Source of the DNA: Massilia arenae
GTDB taxonomy: Bacteria > Pseudomonadota > Gammaproteobacteria > Burkholderiales > Burkholderiaceae_D
NCBI RefSeq assembly: GCF_008014745.1
Contig: NZ_VPFD01000011.1
Span: 62,359 to 126,358, forward strand
Direction: 5' to 3'
Length of the DNA: 64,000 nt
In this document: piece by piece, positions 48,206 through 56,704 of the stretch
Layout: every line of letters starts with the position of its first letter
Position numbering within the stretch: position 1 is the first letter of the stretch
The notes under the pieces: generated by a model
The model's database searches: none
The model's input: the letters and a program-made list of their open reading frames with translations, nothing else
What the model was told of the DNA's origin: nothing
Position numbers and translations under genes: made by a program

Positions 48206-49711
48206 TCAGACCGAGGCAGGTGTGGCTAATGCCATGTTGGCAAAATTCTCGTCCAGCCAGGCGCCCAGTGTCTCGCTTCCCGGATCGTCGAGATGCGGCA
48301 GCATCGCGGCGTACCAGGCGCGCCCCTCCTCCTGGCCCAGCACGGCGCGCACGATGGGCAGGCTGTTCTGCAGGAAGGTGTCGAACAGCGGCACCCGGCG
48401 CGCGAACAGCAAGGTTGCGTCGGTGCAGCCCAGGCCCGTATAGAGCGCGCGCATCTGCTCCAGATACGGCATCGCCCGCGCCGCCTGGCCGGACTGGGTC
48501 AGGGCCGAGATGAAGCTGGTCACGATCTGCGGGTCCGGCATCTCGCGAGAGGTGGCGTTGCGTTCGCGCGCCCAGGCGATCCACTCTTCGCCGCGCGCCG
48601 TGTCGCCGGTCATGGCGCAGCAGCATCCGGTTTGCAGGGCATTGAAAACGCTCGGCTCTTCGGCGCACAAGGCATTCCAGTAGTGCAGCGATTCGGCCCA
48701 GCGCCCCAGGCGCGCGCTGGCCATCGCGCACAGGCGGATCGCATCGATGCGCAAGCCGTCCTGCGTGGCGGCGGCATGGGGCATGGCGCCGGCCAGCGCT
48801 TCTTCCAGGCGGCCGGCGCCGAGGTGGTCGATGGCGTCGACCAGTTCCGGCGGGTCAGCCGGCGCCTGTCCGGTTTCCATCGCGGTCGGTGCGCTGCATT
48901 CATCGATGATTCGTTCGGCATCCATGCCCGGCAGGCGCAGGTAGGCGATGACCGGTCGTGTGGTCTTCTTTTCCTTTTTTTCGCCACGTTCGACCTGCAC
49001 ATTGTCGATCGAGACGAACGGATCGCCTTCGGTGCGGTACAGCGTCACCGCGCTGTAGCGTGCGGCGTCCGCCTCGACGCCGGCGCCGAGGATCGAAAAC
49101 AGTTCATGGGGTGCGGTTTCGAGCCGGTGCACGACGACGTGGGGTTCGTCGATCCAGGCGAATCTGCGCGGCAGCTCGAACGGCGTCGCCCAGTTGCCAC
49201 TCAGCTCGCAGAACGGTTCTTCGGCCGCGCCGCGCGCCAGCGAGCGGGGCAAGGTGGTCAACAGGATGAATTCGACGATCCAGCCGGCGACGAGCGCGCT
49301 GCCCTCGATCCGCATCCCCGCGACGTGGCGCACTTCGTTCTCGGCCAGCAGCATCCCGAAGCGCCACATGTCCACGGGAGCCGCGAGCAGCGAAGCGAAG
49401 CTGCCCGCGTCGGCGATGGCGAGCCAGGCGGCCCAGTGTGCATACCAGCCCGCGACGCCGATCGCCAGGCCCAATCGGCCCATCCACATGGGGTTGCGCG
49501 CCTTGGCCTGGCGCGCCACCTGGCGCGCGGCCACGCCCATGACGACCGCGAAGACGCACATGGCGAACCAGTTGAGCAGGACGAGCGGCGAGTGGATCGT
49601 CAGCCAGGCAAACAGCCAGGCCGGGATGACGACCAACAGCGCGCAGGCCGCGGTCGAGACGATCGCCTGCGCAGGCAGGCGACCCGACGGCACGTAGTAG
49701 GCTGAGCTCAT
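48206..49711 (-). CDS. Membrane protein with helical-repeat C-terminus, T6SS-island companion
   Basis: From ATG 49711, after GGAGG, the protein has 501 residues. Four or so membrane helices occupy the first ~170 residues (AQAIVSTAACALLVVIPAWLFAWL, VLLNWFAMCVFAVVMGVAA and others). A soluble part from ~180 follows, and the last ~200 residues look like TPR-type helical pairs (LGAGRLEEALAGAMPHAA, RLGRWAESLHYWNALCAEEP). I do not recognise a family. Its start overlaps the stop of the next gene upstream by 4 bp, so it belongs to the PAAR/tssK transcript. Confidence 0.7.
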   Translation of the reverse strand: MSSAYYVPSGRLPAQAIVSTAACALLVVIPAWLFAWLTIHSPLVLLNWFAMCVFAVVMGVAARQVARQAKARNPMWMGRLGLAIGVAGWYAHWAAWLAIADAGSFASLLAAPVDMWRFGMLLAENEVRHVAGMRIEGSALVAGWIVEFILLTTLPRSLARGAAEEPFCELSGNWATPFELPRRFAWIDEPHVVVHRLETAPHELFSILGAGVEADAARYSAVTLYRTEGDPFVSIDNVQVERGEKKEKKTTRPVIAYLRLPGMDAERIIDECSAPTAMETGQAPADPPELVDAIDHLGAGRLEEALAGAMPHAAATQDGLRIDAIRLCAMASARLGRWAESLHYWNALCAEEPSVFNALQTGCCCAMTGDTARGEEWIAWARERNATSREMPDPQIVTSFISALTQSGQAARAMPYLEQMRALYTGLGCTDATLLFARRVPLFDTFLQNSLPIVRAVLGQEEGRAWYAAMLPHLDDPGSETLGAWLDENFANMALATPASV

Positions 49712-50949
49712 GGTGCCTCCTCTAGCTTGGGCGCGGGCCGGACCAGGGCCAGCGCGCGCAAGTCCGGCATGTCGTTGCCCACGCAGAGCAGCGGCGCATC
49801 GTGTTCGAGCGCGGCGTGCGCGGCCAGCGCCAGCGCGGCAACAAAGGGCACGGCGCCGCATGTGCCGCAGGCTGGGCCGAGGCGGACGATATCGCTGGCG
49901 TTGTCGAGGTGCGGCGTGGTGGCGCCGCCGAACTCCATCAGTTCGAGCGCGTGGCGCGTGTCGGCGCCGCTATCGGCGACGACCATCGCGATCGCGGCTG
50001 GCGTGATCGCCGCGCCCTGCAGCAGGCGCCCGGCGAGCGTGTTCAGGGGCTGTGGAGACAGGCGTTTGAGGCTGGCGGATGTCGGGTCGCAGGCCTCGGC
50101 TTCCAGGCTGAGGTGCGCGATGCCGGCGCCGTCCGCGGCCGGCGCCAGCAGCAGGCCGGCCGCACCCTCGCCGGGGATGCGGCCGCGCGGGTGGAAGGAG
50201 GTGAACAGCGTGCCGTTGGCCGACCAGCAGTCGACCGTTTCCTGGCCGACGTGGGAACAGAAGGCGAGCAGGATCGTCGCTGTGGGCGCCGCGCTTTTTT
50301 CTGCCTGCTGCGCCATCCGGGCAATGAGCGGCGCCGGGGCCGCTGGTTCGGTCACATCGATGCGGGCAGCAGGCCAGCCGGACTGCGCCAGCAGCTGCCT
50401 GCACCACATCGATGCCGCCTGGCGTTGATCGACCTGCCAGTCATCCGGCAGCACCAAGGCCAGTTGCAGCCTGAAAGGCGCGCCTTCGTCCGCGACCAGC
50501 AGCCCTGCCGCGCGGTCTGCCAGCTGGCGCAGGACCGTCGTGCCAAGGACGAGTGCGCGCCAGCCTTCGTCGCCGAAACGCGGTGCCGGCGTGGCGTAGC
50601 TGTCCAGCCAGTCGGCGATCTCGTCGCGCACCGCTGCGTCGCCGGCCTGTTCGCAGCGTGCGCTCATGACCGGCAAACCGTCGTCGTCTACCAGATCGCG
50701 GTCAAGGTCGGCATCGACCTTGTTGGCGGCAAGGGCGGCGTCCAGTTCTTCGGCGGAGGCGCCGTGCGGTGTGCACAGCGCGCCGGCGAGGATGGACAAG
50801 GTTGGGCAAGGTCGTTCCTGGACGGCTTCCTGCTGCACTGCCGGCGCGGCGGCGGCCTGAGCGACAGGCTGGCGCGCGAGCAGCCTGCCGCCGATGCGGT
50901 TGAGCCAGCCCGGGGCCGGCGGCGTTGCAGTGGTCGTGGTGGTGGACAT
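49708..50949 (-). CDS. Degenerate beta-ketoacyl-synthase-like (thiolase-fold) protein of the T6SS island
   Basis: The 413-residue protein has weak but ordered similarity to ketoacyl synthases. FHPRGRIPGEGAAGLLLAP (252-270) resembles the RGFVPGEGAG region. ADSGADTRHALEL (325-337) stands where AHGTGT-D-E is expected, and GPACGTCGAVPF (358-369) stands where the GHTxxAAG motif is expected. Both catalytic histidines are therefore replaced and no clear active-site Cys context is seen. It is probably a structural or binding protein. Proteins called 3-oxoacyl-ACP synthase occur next to PAAR-type genes in other T6SS loci (recalled, not checked). It sits between the PAAR gene and the membrane-TPR gene. 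Confidence 0.6.
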   Translation of the reverse strand: MSTTTTTATPPAPGWLNRIGGRLLARQPVAQAAAAPAVQQEAVQERPCPTLSILAGALCTPHGASAEELDAALAANKVDADLDRDLVDDDGLPVMSARCEQAGDAAVRDEIADWLDSYATPAPRFGDEGWRALVLGTTVLRQLADRAAGLLVADEGAPFRLQLALVLPDDWQVDQRQAASMWCRQLLAQSGWPAARIDVTEPAAPAPLIARMAQQAEKSAAPTATILLAFCSHVGQETVDCWSANGTLFTSFHPRGRIPGEGAAGLLLAPAADGAGIAHLSLEAEACDPTSASLKRLSPQPLNTLAGRLLQGAAITPAAIAMVVADSGADTRHALELMEFGGATTPHLDNASDIVRLGPACGTCGAVPFVAALALAAHAALEHDAPLLCVGNDMPDLRALALVRPAPKLEEAP

Positions 50950-50953
50950 GGGA

Positions 50954-51217
50954 TCAGACCTGGTCGATGGTGGTTTGCTGGCCGGCGATCAGGGTGGCGC
51001 CGCAGGCGGTCTTGTCGCCATGCCGCGCCGCTGCCTTGCCGTCGACGATCAGGGTCGCATCGCCTTCGATGATCGGCCCGGGGCCGTGCTTGGGGCAGCT
51101 CGTCTTGTCGCCCATGCGGGCGATGCCGACGCCGTCGATATCGCTGTGGGGCGAGGCTTCCAGCACGACGCCGCCGTGCGAGGTCTTGTCGCCTAGTCTG
51201 ATCAGTGCTCCTGCCAT
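50954..51217 (-). CDS. PAAR-domain protein (T6SS spike tip)
   Basis: This minimal 87-residue PAAR protein has AGALIRLGDKTSHGGVVLEAS, then RMGDKTSCPKHG and AARHGDKTACGATLIAGQ. It carries the three repeated G-D-K-T turns with the His/Cys that bind zinc in the sharp cone placed on VgrG. It has no toxin extension. It is 24 bp downstream of tssK and 4 bp upstream of the thiolase-fold gene. The VgrG it would cap is not in the window. Confidence 0.95.
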   Translation of the reverse strand: MAGALIRLGDKTSHGGVVLEASPHSDIDGVGIARMGDKTSCPKHGPGPIIEGDATLIVDGKAAARHGDKTACGATLIAGQQTTIDQV

Positions 51218-51241
51218 GCTTGTTCTCCTTTTTTCAGAACG

Positions 51242-52582
51242 TCAGGACATCACCGCCAGCAGCTCGAGCCTGAGCTCCTTCATGCCGGCCGGGACGTAGA
51301 TCGAGATCGACTGCGCCTTGAGCATGCGCTCGTACATCGGCCCTTTCGCTTCGAGGATGAAGTAGCAGGTATCGGGCCGCACGGGGATCGCCGCCGGCGG
51401 TTGCGGTGTGTACTGCAGGCGCACGCCGGGCAGGGCCGAGAGCACGAACTTCTCGACGTCGTCCGGGGCGCCGATCTTGAAACGCAGCGGCGCCACGTCG
51501 ACCAGTTCCACCGCCGGGATGTCGGCCGAGACGGCGATATAGAAGGTGGTGTCGTCGTCGATCTTGCCCGAGTCGAGCATGCCGATGTGGTAGCAGGGCC
51601 GCACCTCGTTGAGGGCGATGCCGAAGTACTTGGCCGAGATGACCGTGTCGAGCAGCTCGCGGACGATCTGGTGCAGCTTGGCGAAGGCGGGACCGGGATC
51701 GTGGTGCTGGTAGGAAGGCAGGTCGGACAGGGTCCAGCTCTTGGAAAAGGTCATCAGGCCGCCGGCCACGTCCAGCAGCGCCTCGAACAGGCGCTCGGGG
51801 TGCAGCGCCGGCTGGTTGAAGTGGTGCGACAGCGCCGCATAGGCCGAGCTGGCCGTGTGCAGCAGCCAGAACGACGACATGTCGCCGGAGCGGAATTCGA
51901 TCACGTTGCGGGTCGGCTCGCGGTGGTGGCCGTACAGCGCGCCGACCTTGGCCTGCAGCGCGTCGAGCAGGCGGCGCAGCTGCTGGAACAGGGCCGGGGC
52001 GGCGCCCAGCGACATCGACGGCGGCACCAGCGCAGGATCGAGCTCGAAGCCGCCGGTGGCGCATCTGCGCACGCGCAGCAGGGGAAAGTGGACGTAGGCG
52101 TCGCGCGGCTCGAACTCGGACACCAGGCGCAGCGCGCGCTTCAGGTAGGCCAGCTGCACCGGCGCCGCCTGCGTGTAGAGGTCGGGCGTCTCCTCGTTGG
52201 CCTGCATGAAGCGGGTCGTGTTGGCGGCCTGCCCCGGCTGCACGAAGTTGGCATTGAAGGGCTTCAGTCCCGGCAGCGCCGCGTAATACGTCACGGCCTG
52301 CACCGACTGCTGCAGGCCGCTCAGGTCGACGGTGCCGGGCAGCTCGTCGAGCCCCGGCGCCTCGTACAGCTCGCCGTCCTGGAAGCGCAGCGACAGTCCC
52401 TGCACGCGCAGCATGCCGCTGGCGAGGGCTTCGCGGTCGATCTCGAGCGACTCGACCCCCCATGCATACGGATGCGCCGCCTTGACGCCCTTGTACAGGC
52501 AATGCTCGTGATAGGCGTCCTGGCGCTGGAAATGCTGCGGGCGCAGCAGCAGGCCTTCTCCCCAGAGAACTTTGCTGGTCAT
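51242..52582 (-). CDS. tssK: Type VI secretion baseplate subunit TssK
   Basis: The 446-residue protein begins SKVLWGEGLLLRPQHFQRQDAYHE, the classical TssK start. It continues with the conserved NEETPDLYTQAAPV, SFWLLHTASSAYAALSHHF and a C-terminal receptor-binding-like domain ending IYVPAGMKELRLELLAV. TssK connects the baseplate to the TssJLM membrane complex. It is divergent from tssE with a 158-bp gap that must hold promoters for both arms of the island. Confidence 0.96.
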   Translation of the reverse strand: MTSKVLWGEGLLLRPQHFQRQDAYHEHCLYKGVKAAHPYAWGVESLEIDREALASGMLRVQGLSLRFQDGELYEAPGLDELPGTVDLSGLQQSVQAVTYYAALPGLKPFNANFVQPGQAANTTRFMQANEETPDLYTQAAPVQLAYLKRALRLVSEFEPRDAYVHFPLLRVRRCATGGFELDPALVPPSMSLGAAPALFQQLRRLLDALQAKVGALYGHHREPTRNVIEFRSGDMSSFWLLHTASSAYAALSHHFNQPALHPERLFEALLDVAGGLMTFSKSWTLSDLPSYQHHDPGPAFAKLHQIVRELLDTVISAKYFGIALNEVRPCYHIGMLDSGKIDDDTTFYIAVSADIPAVELVDVAPLRFKIGAPDDVEKFVLSALPGVRLQYTPQPPAAIPVRPDTCYFILEAKGPMYERMLKAQSISIYVPAGMKELRLELLAVMS

Positions 52583-52740
52583 GGCTGTTGTTCCTTCACC
52601 TTGTTCTTTGCGAAAGGAAACGATAACGATGAGATGCTGTTGCGCATGTGAACTTGATCAAAGTTTGGCGCTGAATGCCGTGGCAACATGCGATTGATTT
52701 TCATCACGCAACACCAGCGTGTACCAACGAGGGGGAATCG

Positions 52741-53277
52741 ATGAAAGGATTCACGCCGGACCTGTTCGACCGCCTGCTCGGCCAGCCGCTGCGCAATGGC
52801 GTGGTGGTCGCGCGCCTGAACGTCGAGGAACTGAAGGATGCGGTGGCGCGCGACCTCGAAGCGCTGCTCAACACGCGCTCGACCATCCAGGACGGCGCGC
52901 TGGTCGGTTTTCCCGAATGTGGCCAGTCGATGGTCGGTTATGGGCTGTGCGACTTCGCCGACCGTTCGCTGTCCAGTCCCACCGACCGCGCCCACATCTG
53001 CACCTGCATCGAAGAGACCATCGCGCGCCATGAGCCGCGGCTGCAGAACGTGAAGGCGCTGCTCGAGGTGCAGGGCGATGGCGGCGCCCCCTCGGTCAAC
53101 CGCCTGGGTTTCTCGATCACGGGGGTGCTGGTGGGGAGCATGTCGCAGGAGCCGGTCAACTTCGACGCCGTGCTGCAGCCGTCCACGCTCCAGTACAGCA
53201 TCCGCAAGGCCGGCCGCGCGGGCGCGGCCAATGCCGCCGGCGCCGCATCGTCGGCATCGACAGCGGCGGGAGCCTGA
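52741..53277 (+). CDS. tssE: Type VI secretion baseplate subunit TssE (gp25-like)
   Basis: The 178-residue protein has FTPDLFDRLLGQPL near the N-terminus. The gp25 signature stretch LKDAVARDLEALLNTRSTIQ and then IEETIARHEPRLQNVKALLEV follow. The C-terminal ~25 residues are an Ala/Gly-rich low-complexity tail (GRAGAANAAGAASSASTAAGA). It is preceded by AGGGGG. TssE nucleates sheath assembly on the wedge complex. It is the first gene of the rightward arm, followed 1 bp later by tssF. Confidence 0.92.
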   Translation: MKGFTPDLFDRLLGQPLRNGVVVARLNVEELKDAVARDLEALLNTRSTIQDGALVGFPECGQSMVGYGLCDFADRSLSSPTDRAHICTCIEETIARHEPRLQNVKALLEVQGDGGAPSVNRLGFSITGVLVGSMSQEPVNFDAVLQPSTLQYSIRKAGRAGAANAAGAASSASTAAGA

Positions 53278-53278
53278 G

Positions 53279-55120
53279 TTGGACCGGCTGCTGCCCTATT
53301 ACGAAAGCGAACTGGCCTACCTGCGGCGCAACCTGCGCGAATTCGCCGAGCGCTATCCGCGCATCGCCGGGCGCCTGGCGATCAGCGGCGAAGTATGCGA
53401 AGACCCGCATACCGAACGCATGATCGAATCGTTCGCTTTCCTCAACGCGCGCATCGCCAAGCGCCTGGACGACGACTATCCCGAGTTCACCGAGGCGCTG
53501 TTCGACGTGCTGTATCCGCATTACCTGCGGCCTTTTCCATCGTGCTCGATCGCGCGCCTGGACGTCGCCGCCGCGGCAAAGCAGCAGACCACGGTGAGCA
53601 CCATCCCGCGCGGCACCAAGATGACCACGCGTCCGGTGCGCGGCGTGGCTTGCATCTTCCGCACCGTGTACCCGGTCGCGATGGCGCCGCTGGTCCTGGG
53701 CCGCGCGACGTTCTCGCCGATCATTCACGCGCCGGATGCGGTGCGCCTGCCGCCCGGCGCCAGCGCCAGCATCAGCCTGTCCCTGAACGTGACCTGCGAT
53801 GGGGGCGGCATCGAGGCGATCGAGCTGCCGGCGCTGCGCCTGTTCCTCGATGGCGAACCCTCGTTCTGCGCGGCCCTGCGCGACGCGCTGCTGGCGCGCA
53901 CGGTCGCCGCCTATGCGCAGCCCGAGGGCGGCCACTGGATCGCCCTGCCGGCGCTGCCGGTGCGCGCCGCCGGCTTCGTCGAGGAGGACGCGCTGATCGA
54001 CTTCCCGGCGCGTTCCCACACCGCCTACCGCCTGCTGACCGAATACTTCTGCTTTCCCGAGAAATTCAACTTCGTCGACCTCGACCTGGCGCTGCTGGCG
54101 CGCAGCCTGCCCGCGGGCACGCGCCGCATTACCGTGCACCTGGCCCTGAACGGGATCCGCAGCGACTCGAACCTGGCGCGCATGCTGTCCACCCTGTCGA
54201 CCAACAACCTGGTGGCGGGCTGCACGCCGGTGATCAACCTGTTCGCCCAGCGCGGCGAACCGATCCGCCTGACCCATGCCACGGCCAGCTATCCGGTGCT
54301 GTCCGATGCGCGCCGCGCCTATGCCTACGAGGTCAATGCGATCGACGAGGTAAACCTGGTGCGCCAGACGCCGCAAGGCGAGACAGTGGTGCGGTTCCAG
54401 CCCTTCTATTCGCTCAAGCATGCGCAGACGCCCAAGCAGAACGGGCATTATTGGGCCATGCGTCGCGACGACACGATGGCCGAGCAGAGCCCGGGCTTTG
54501 AAACCCAGATCTCGATCGTCGACATCGACTTCGACCCGGCCGACGTCGAAACCACGACCCTGAACCTGGAGCTGACCTGCACCAACCGCGACCTGCCGCA
54601 GCTGCTCAGCTACGGCCAGCCGGGCGGCGACCTGTTCCTCGAAGGCGGATCCGGCGTGCGCGAGATTTCCTTCTTGCGCAAACCCAGCCCTACCTGGCGC
54701 TTCTCGCGCGGGCGCAGCGCGCACTGGCGCCTGATCTCGCTGCTCTCGCTCAACCACCTGTCGCTGGCCGACGGTGGCGTCGACGCCTTCCGCGAGATGC
54801 TGGCCCTGCACGACCTGCCGCGCTCGGCGGCGTCGACGCGCCAGGTCGGCGGCATCATGGAGATCGCCTATGTGCCCACCAGCGCCTGGCTGTCCGGGAA
54901 CCCCTTCAACTGCCTGGTGCGCGGGGTCGAAGTGCGCATCGCGATCGACGAGGAAGCGTTCGTGGGGAGCGGCATCCATGCCTTCGCCCACATCGTCGAG
55001 CGCTTCCTGGCGCTGTACGTGCACGCCAACAGCTTCACCCAGCTGGTGATCGTGTCCCACCGATCCAGAGAGGAGTTGCTGCGATGCGGGCCGAGAAGCG
55101 GCGAACTGAGTCTCCTGTAA
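53279..55120 (+). CDS. tssF: Type VI secretion baseplate subunit TssF
   Basis: The product has 613 residues if started at TTG 53279, which follows GGGAG by 7 bp and gives the conserved N-terminus DRLLPYYESELAYLRRNLREFAERYPRIAGRL. The longer open frame upstream overlaps tssE and is not conserved-looking. Further TssF landmarks are DPHTERMIESFAFLNARI, LDDDYPEFTEALFDVLYPHYLRPFPS and AYVPTSAWLSGNPFNCLVRG-like C-terminal text. TssF and TssG form the wedges of the baseplate. It overlaps tssG by 37 bp. Confidence 0.95.
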   Translation: MDRLLPYYESELAYLRRNLREFAERYPRIAGRLAISGEVCEDPHTERMIESFAFLNARIAKRLDDDYPEFTEALFDVLYPHYLRPFPSCSIARLDVAAAAKQQTTVSTIPRGTKMTTRPVRGVACIFRTVYPVAMAPLVLGRATFSPIIHAPDAVRLPPGASASISLSLNVTCDGGGIEAIELPALRLFLDGEPSFCAALRDALLARTVAAYAQPEGGHWIALPALPVRAAGFVEEDALIDFPARSHTAYRLLTEYFCFPEKFNFVDLDLALLARSLPAGTRRITVHLALNGIRSDSNLARMLSTLSTNNLVAGCTPVINLFAQRGEPIRLTHATASYPVLSDARRAYAYEVNAIDEVNLVRQTPQGETVVRFQPFYSLKHAQTPKQNGHYWAMRRDDTMAEQSPGFETQISIVDIDFDPADVETTTLNLELTCTNRDLPQLLSYGQPGGDLFLEGGSGVREISFLRKPSPTWRFSRGRSAHWRLISLLSLNHLSLADGGVDAFREMLALHDLPRSAASTRQVGGIMEIAYVPTSAWLSGNPFNCLVRGVEVRIAIDEEAFVGSGIHAFAHIVERFLALYVHANSFTQLVIVSHRSREELLRCGPRSGELSLL

Positions 55121-56202
55121 TCGAACGCCTGCTGCGCGAGCCGTGGCGCTTCGAGTTCTTCCAGGCGGTGCGCGTGCTCGAGCTGTGGCTCAAGCGCCGC
55201 GGCCGCGCGCCGCATGGCCTGGTGGCCGACATGCTGCGCTTCCGGAACACCCTCTCCCTGGGTTTCCCGGCCAGCCAGCTCGAAGCCATCGAACCCGAGC
55301 TGCGCGACCTCGAGGTCGGCATGCCCTTCGAGCTGCCGGTCGACGCCGCCGCGCTGGGCGAGGCGGTGCGCGAAGGGACCTTGCGCCGTGTGCACCTGAC
55401 CCCCGCCTTCATGGGCCTCTTGGGCGCGCATGGCGTGCTGCCGGCCCACTACACCGAGCGCATCGCCGAACACGGGGCGCGCCACAAGAACGAGGAAGAG
55501 GACGACGGCCCGCGCGCCTTCCTGGACGCGTTCTCGAACCGCTCGCTGGCGCTGTTCTACGAAGCCTGGCGCAAGTACCGCCTGCCGTTCAAGTACCAGC
55601 TGGACGGCCAGGATGCCTTCCTGCCCCTGCTCCTGTCCCTGGCCGGCCTGGGCGACGCCGCGCTGCGCCGGCGCCTGGCGGACGAAGCCGACGGCGCCGT
55701 GCTGGACGAATCGATCGGGTATTTCGCGGCCGCGATCCGGCACCGGCCGGTGTCGGCCGTGCAGCTGGCGCGGGTGCTGTCGGAATACTTCGGCGAGCAG
55801 GTCGAGGCCGAGCAGTTCATCGGTTCCTGGTACGACGTGCCGCCGGCGCAGCAGACCACGCTGGGCCAGGACAGCGCCGTCCTCGGCGCGCGCGCGATCG
55901 CCGGCGCGCGCGTCTGGCAGCGCAGCCTGCGCCTGCGCCTGGTCGTGGGGCCGCTGGGGCATGCCGGCTTCCAGGGCTTCCTGCCGGGCGGCCTGGCGGC
56001 GCGGGCCCTCGGCAGCGTGCTGGCGCTGTTCACCGGCGTCGCCTTCGAATACGAAGTCGAGGTGGTCTTGCGCGCCGCCGACGTCCACAACACCACGCTC
56101 GACGACCTGCATCCCGGCCGCCTCGGCTGGGACGCCTTCCTGGTGCTGGACGCCCCGCCGGGCGACCGCCACGACGTGCGCTATGCGCTGAACGCAGCCT
56201 GA
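55084..56202 (+). CDS. tssG: Type VI secretion baseplate subunit TssG
   Basis: The 372-residue protein has IERLLREPWRFEFFQAVRVLELW near the N-terminus, then RFRNTLSLGFPASQLEAIE, LTPAFMGLLGAHGVLPAHYTE and a C-terminal part with RLRLVVGPLG. All are standard for TssG (ImpH/VasB). It starts inside the tssF gene, indicating coupled translation. No other tss gene follows, so the rightward arm ends here. Confidence 0.95.
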   Translation: MRAEKRRTESPVIERLLREPWRFEFFQAVRVLELWLKRRGRAPHGLVADMLRFRNTLSLGFPASQLEAIEPELRDLEVGMPFELPVDAAALGEAVREGTLRRVHLTPAFMGLLGAHGVLPAHYTERIAEHGARHKNEEEDDGPRAFLDAFSNRSLALFYEAWRKYRLPFKYQLDGQDAFLPLLLSLAGLGDAALRRRLADEADGAVLDESIGYFAAAIRHRPVSAVQLARVLSEYFGEQVEAEQFIGSWYDVPPAQQTTLGQDSAVLGARAIAGARVWQRSLRLRLVVGPLGHAGFQGFLPGGLAARALGSVLALFTGVAFEYEVEVVLRAADVHNTTLDDLHPGRLGWDAFLVLDAPPGDRHDVRYALNAA

Positions 56203-56293
56203 TTCGCCTACGCGTCTGTCGAACGCACCCACCGGCGCCCGATGGCGTATCCTGATGATGTCAGGCTTTGCGCCTCAATGAACGGGAATGGTG

Positions 56294-56701
56294 ATGAGCG
56301 AACGTATCATCTCGGCGATCAAGCTGGGCGGCCAGCAACTGGCCGCCGTGGTCACGCTGCCGGGGCCGGAGCGCTACGAGTACTTCATCAAGCGCGTCGC
56401 CGACGCGCGCGAGGTGTGGGGGCTGTACCAGGACGGCTGGGCCCTGGCCAAGACCGACGACGGCACCCTGGTGTTTCCGATGTGGCCGGCGAGCGACTAC
56501 GCCAGCCTGTGCGCCGAATACGAATGGGACGGCTATGACGCCCAGGCGTTCTCGCTCGAAGAGCTGATCGACGAACTGCTGCCGCAGCTGGAAGAAGACC
56601 GGGTCTTGCCGGGCGTGTTCTATACCCCGGGCGACAAGGGCATCACGCCCAGCGTGGTCCAGCTGATTGGCGACCTGGAAGATGAACTGAGGAGGACGTA
56701 G
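56294..56701 (+). CDS. DUF2750-family protein
   Basis: ATG 56294 has better Shine-Dalgarno spacing than ATG 56288. The 135-residue acidic protein has RYEYFIKRVADAREVWGLYQDGWALAKTDDG, FPMWPASDYASLCA and FSLEELIDELLPQL. This matches the pattern I know as DUF2750, a small soluble family of unknown function. The family motif around VWGL-GWA is intact. It lies 91 bp after tssG but has no known T6SS link. It ends 3 bp before the convergent histidine kinase gene. Confidence 0.75.
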   Translation: MSERIISAIKLGGQQLAAVVTLPGPERYEYFIKRVADAREVWGLYQDGWALAKTDDGTLVFPMWPASDYASLCAEYEWDGYDAQAFSLEELIDELLPQLEEDRVLPGVFYTPGDKGITPSVVQLIGDLEDELRRT

Positions 56702-56704
56702 GGT

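Noticed and set aside
53078-53278. Longer tssF start overlapping tssE
   Set aside because: The extra N-terminus is Arg/Pro-rich shadow sequence of tssE. TTG 53279 gives the conserved TssF start.
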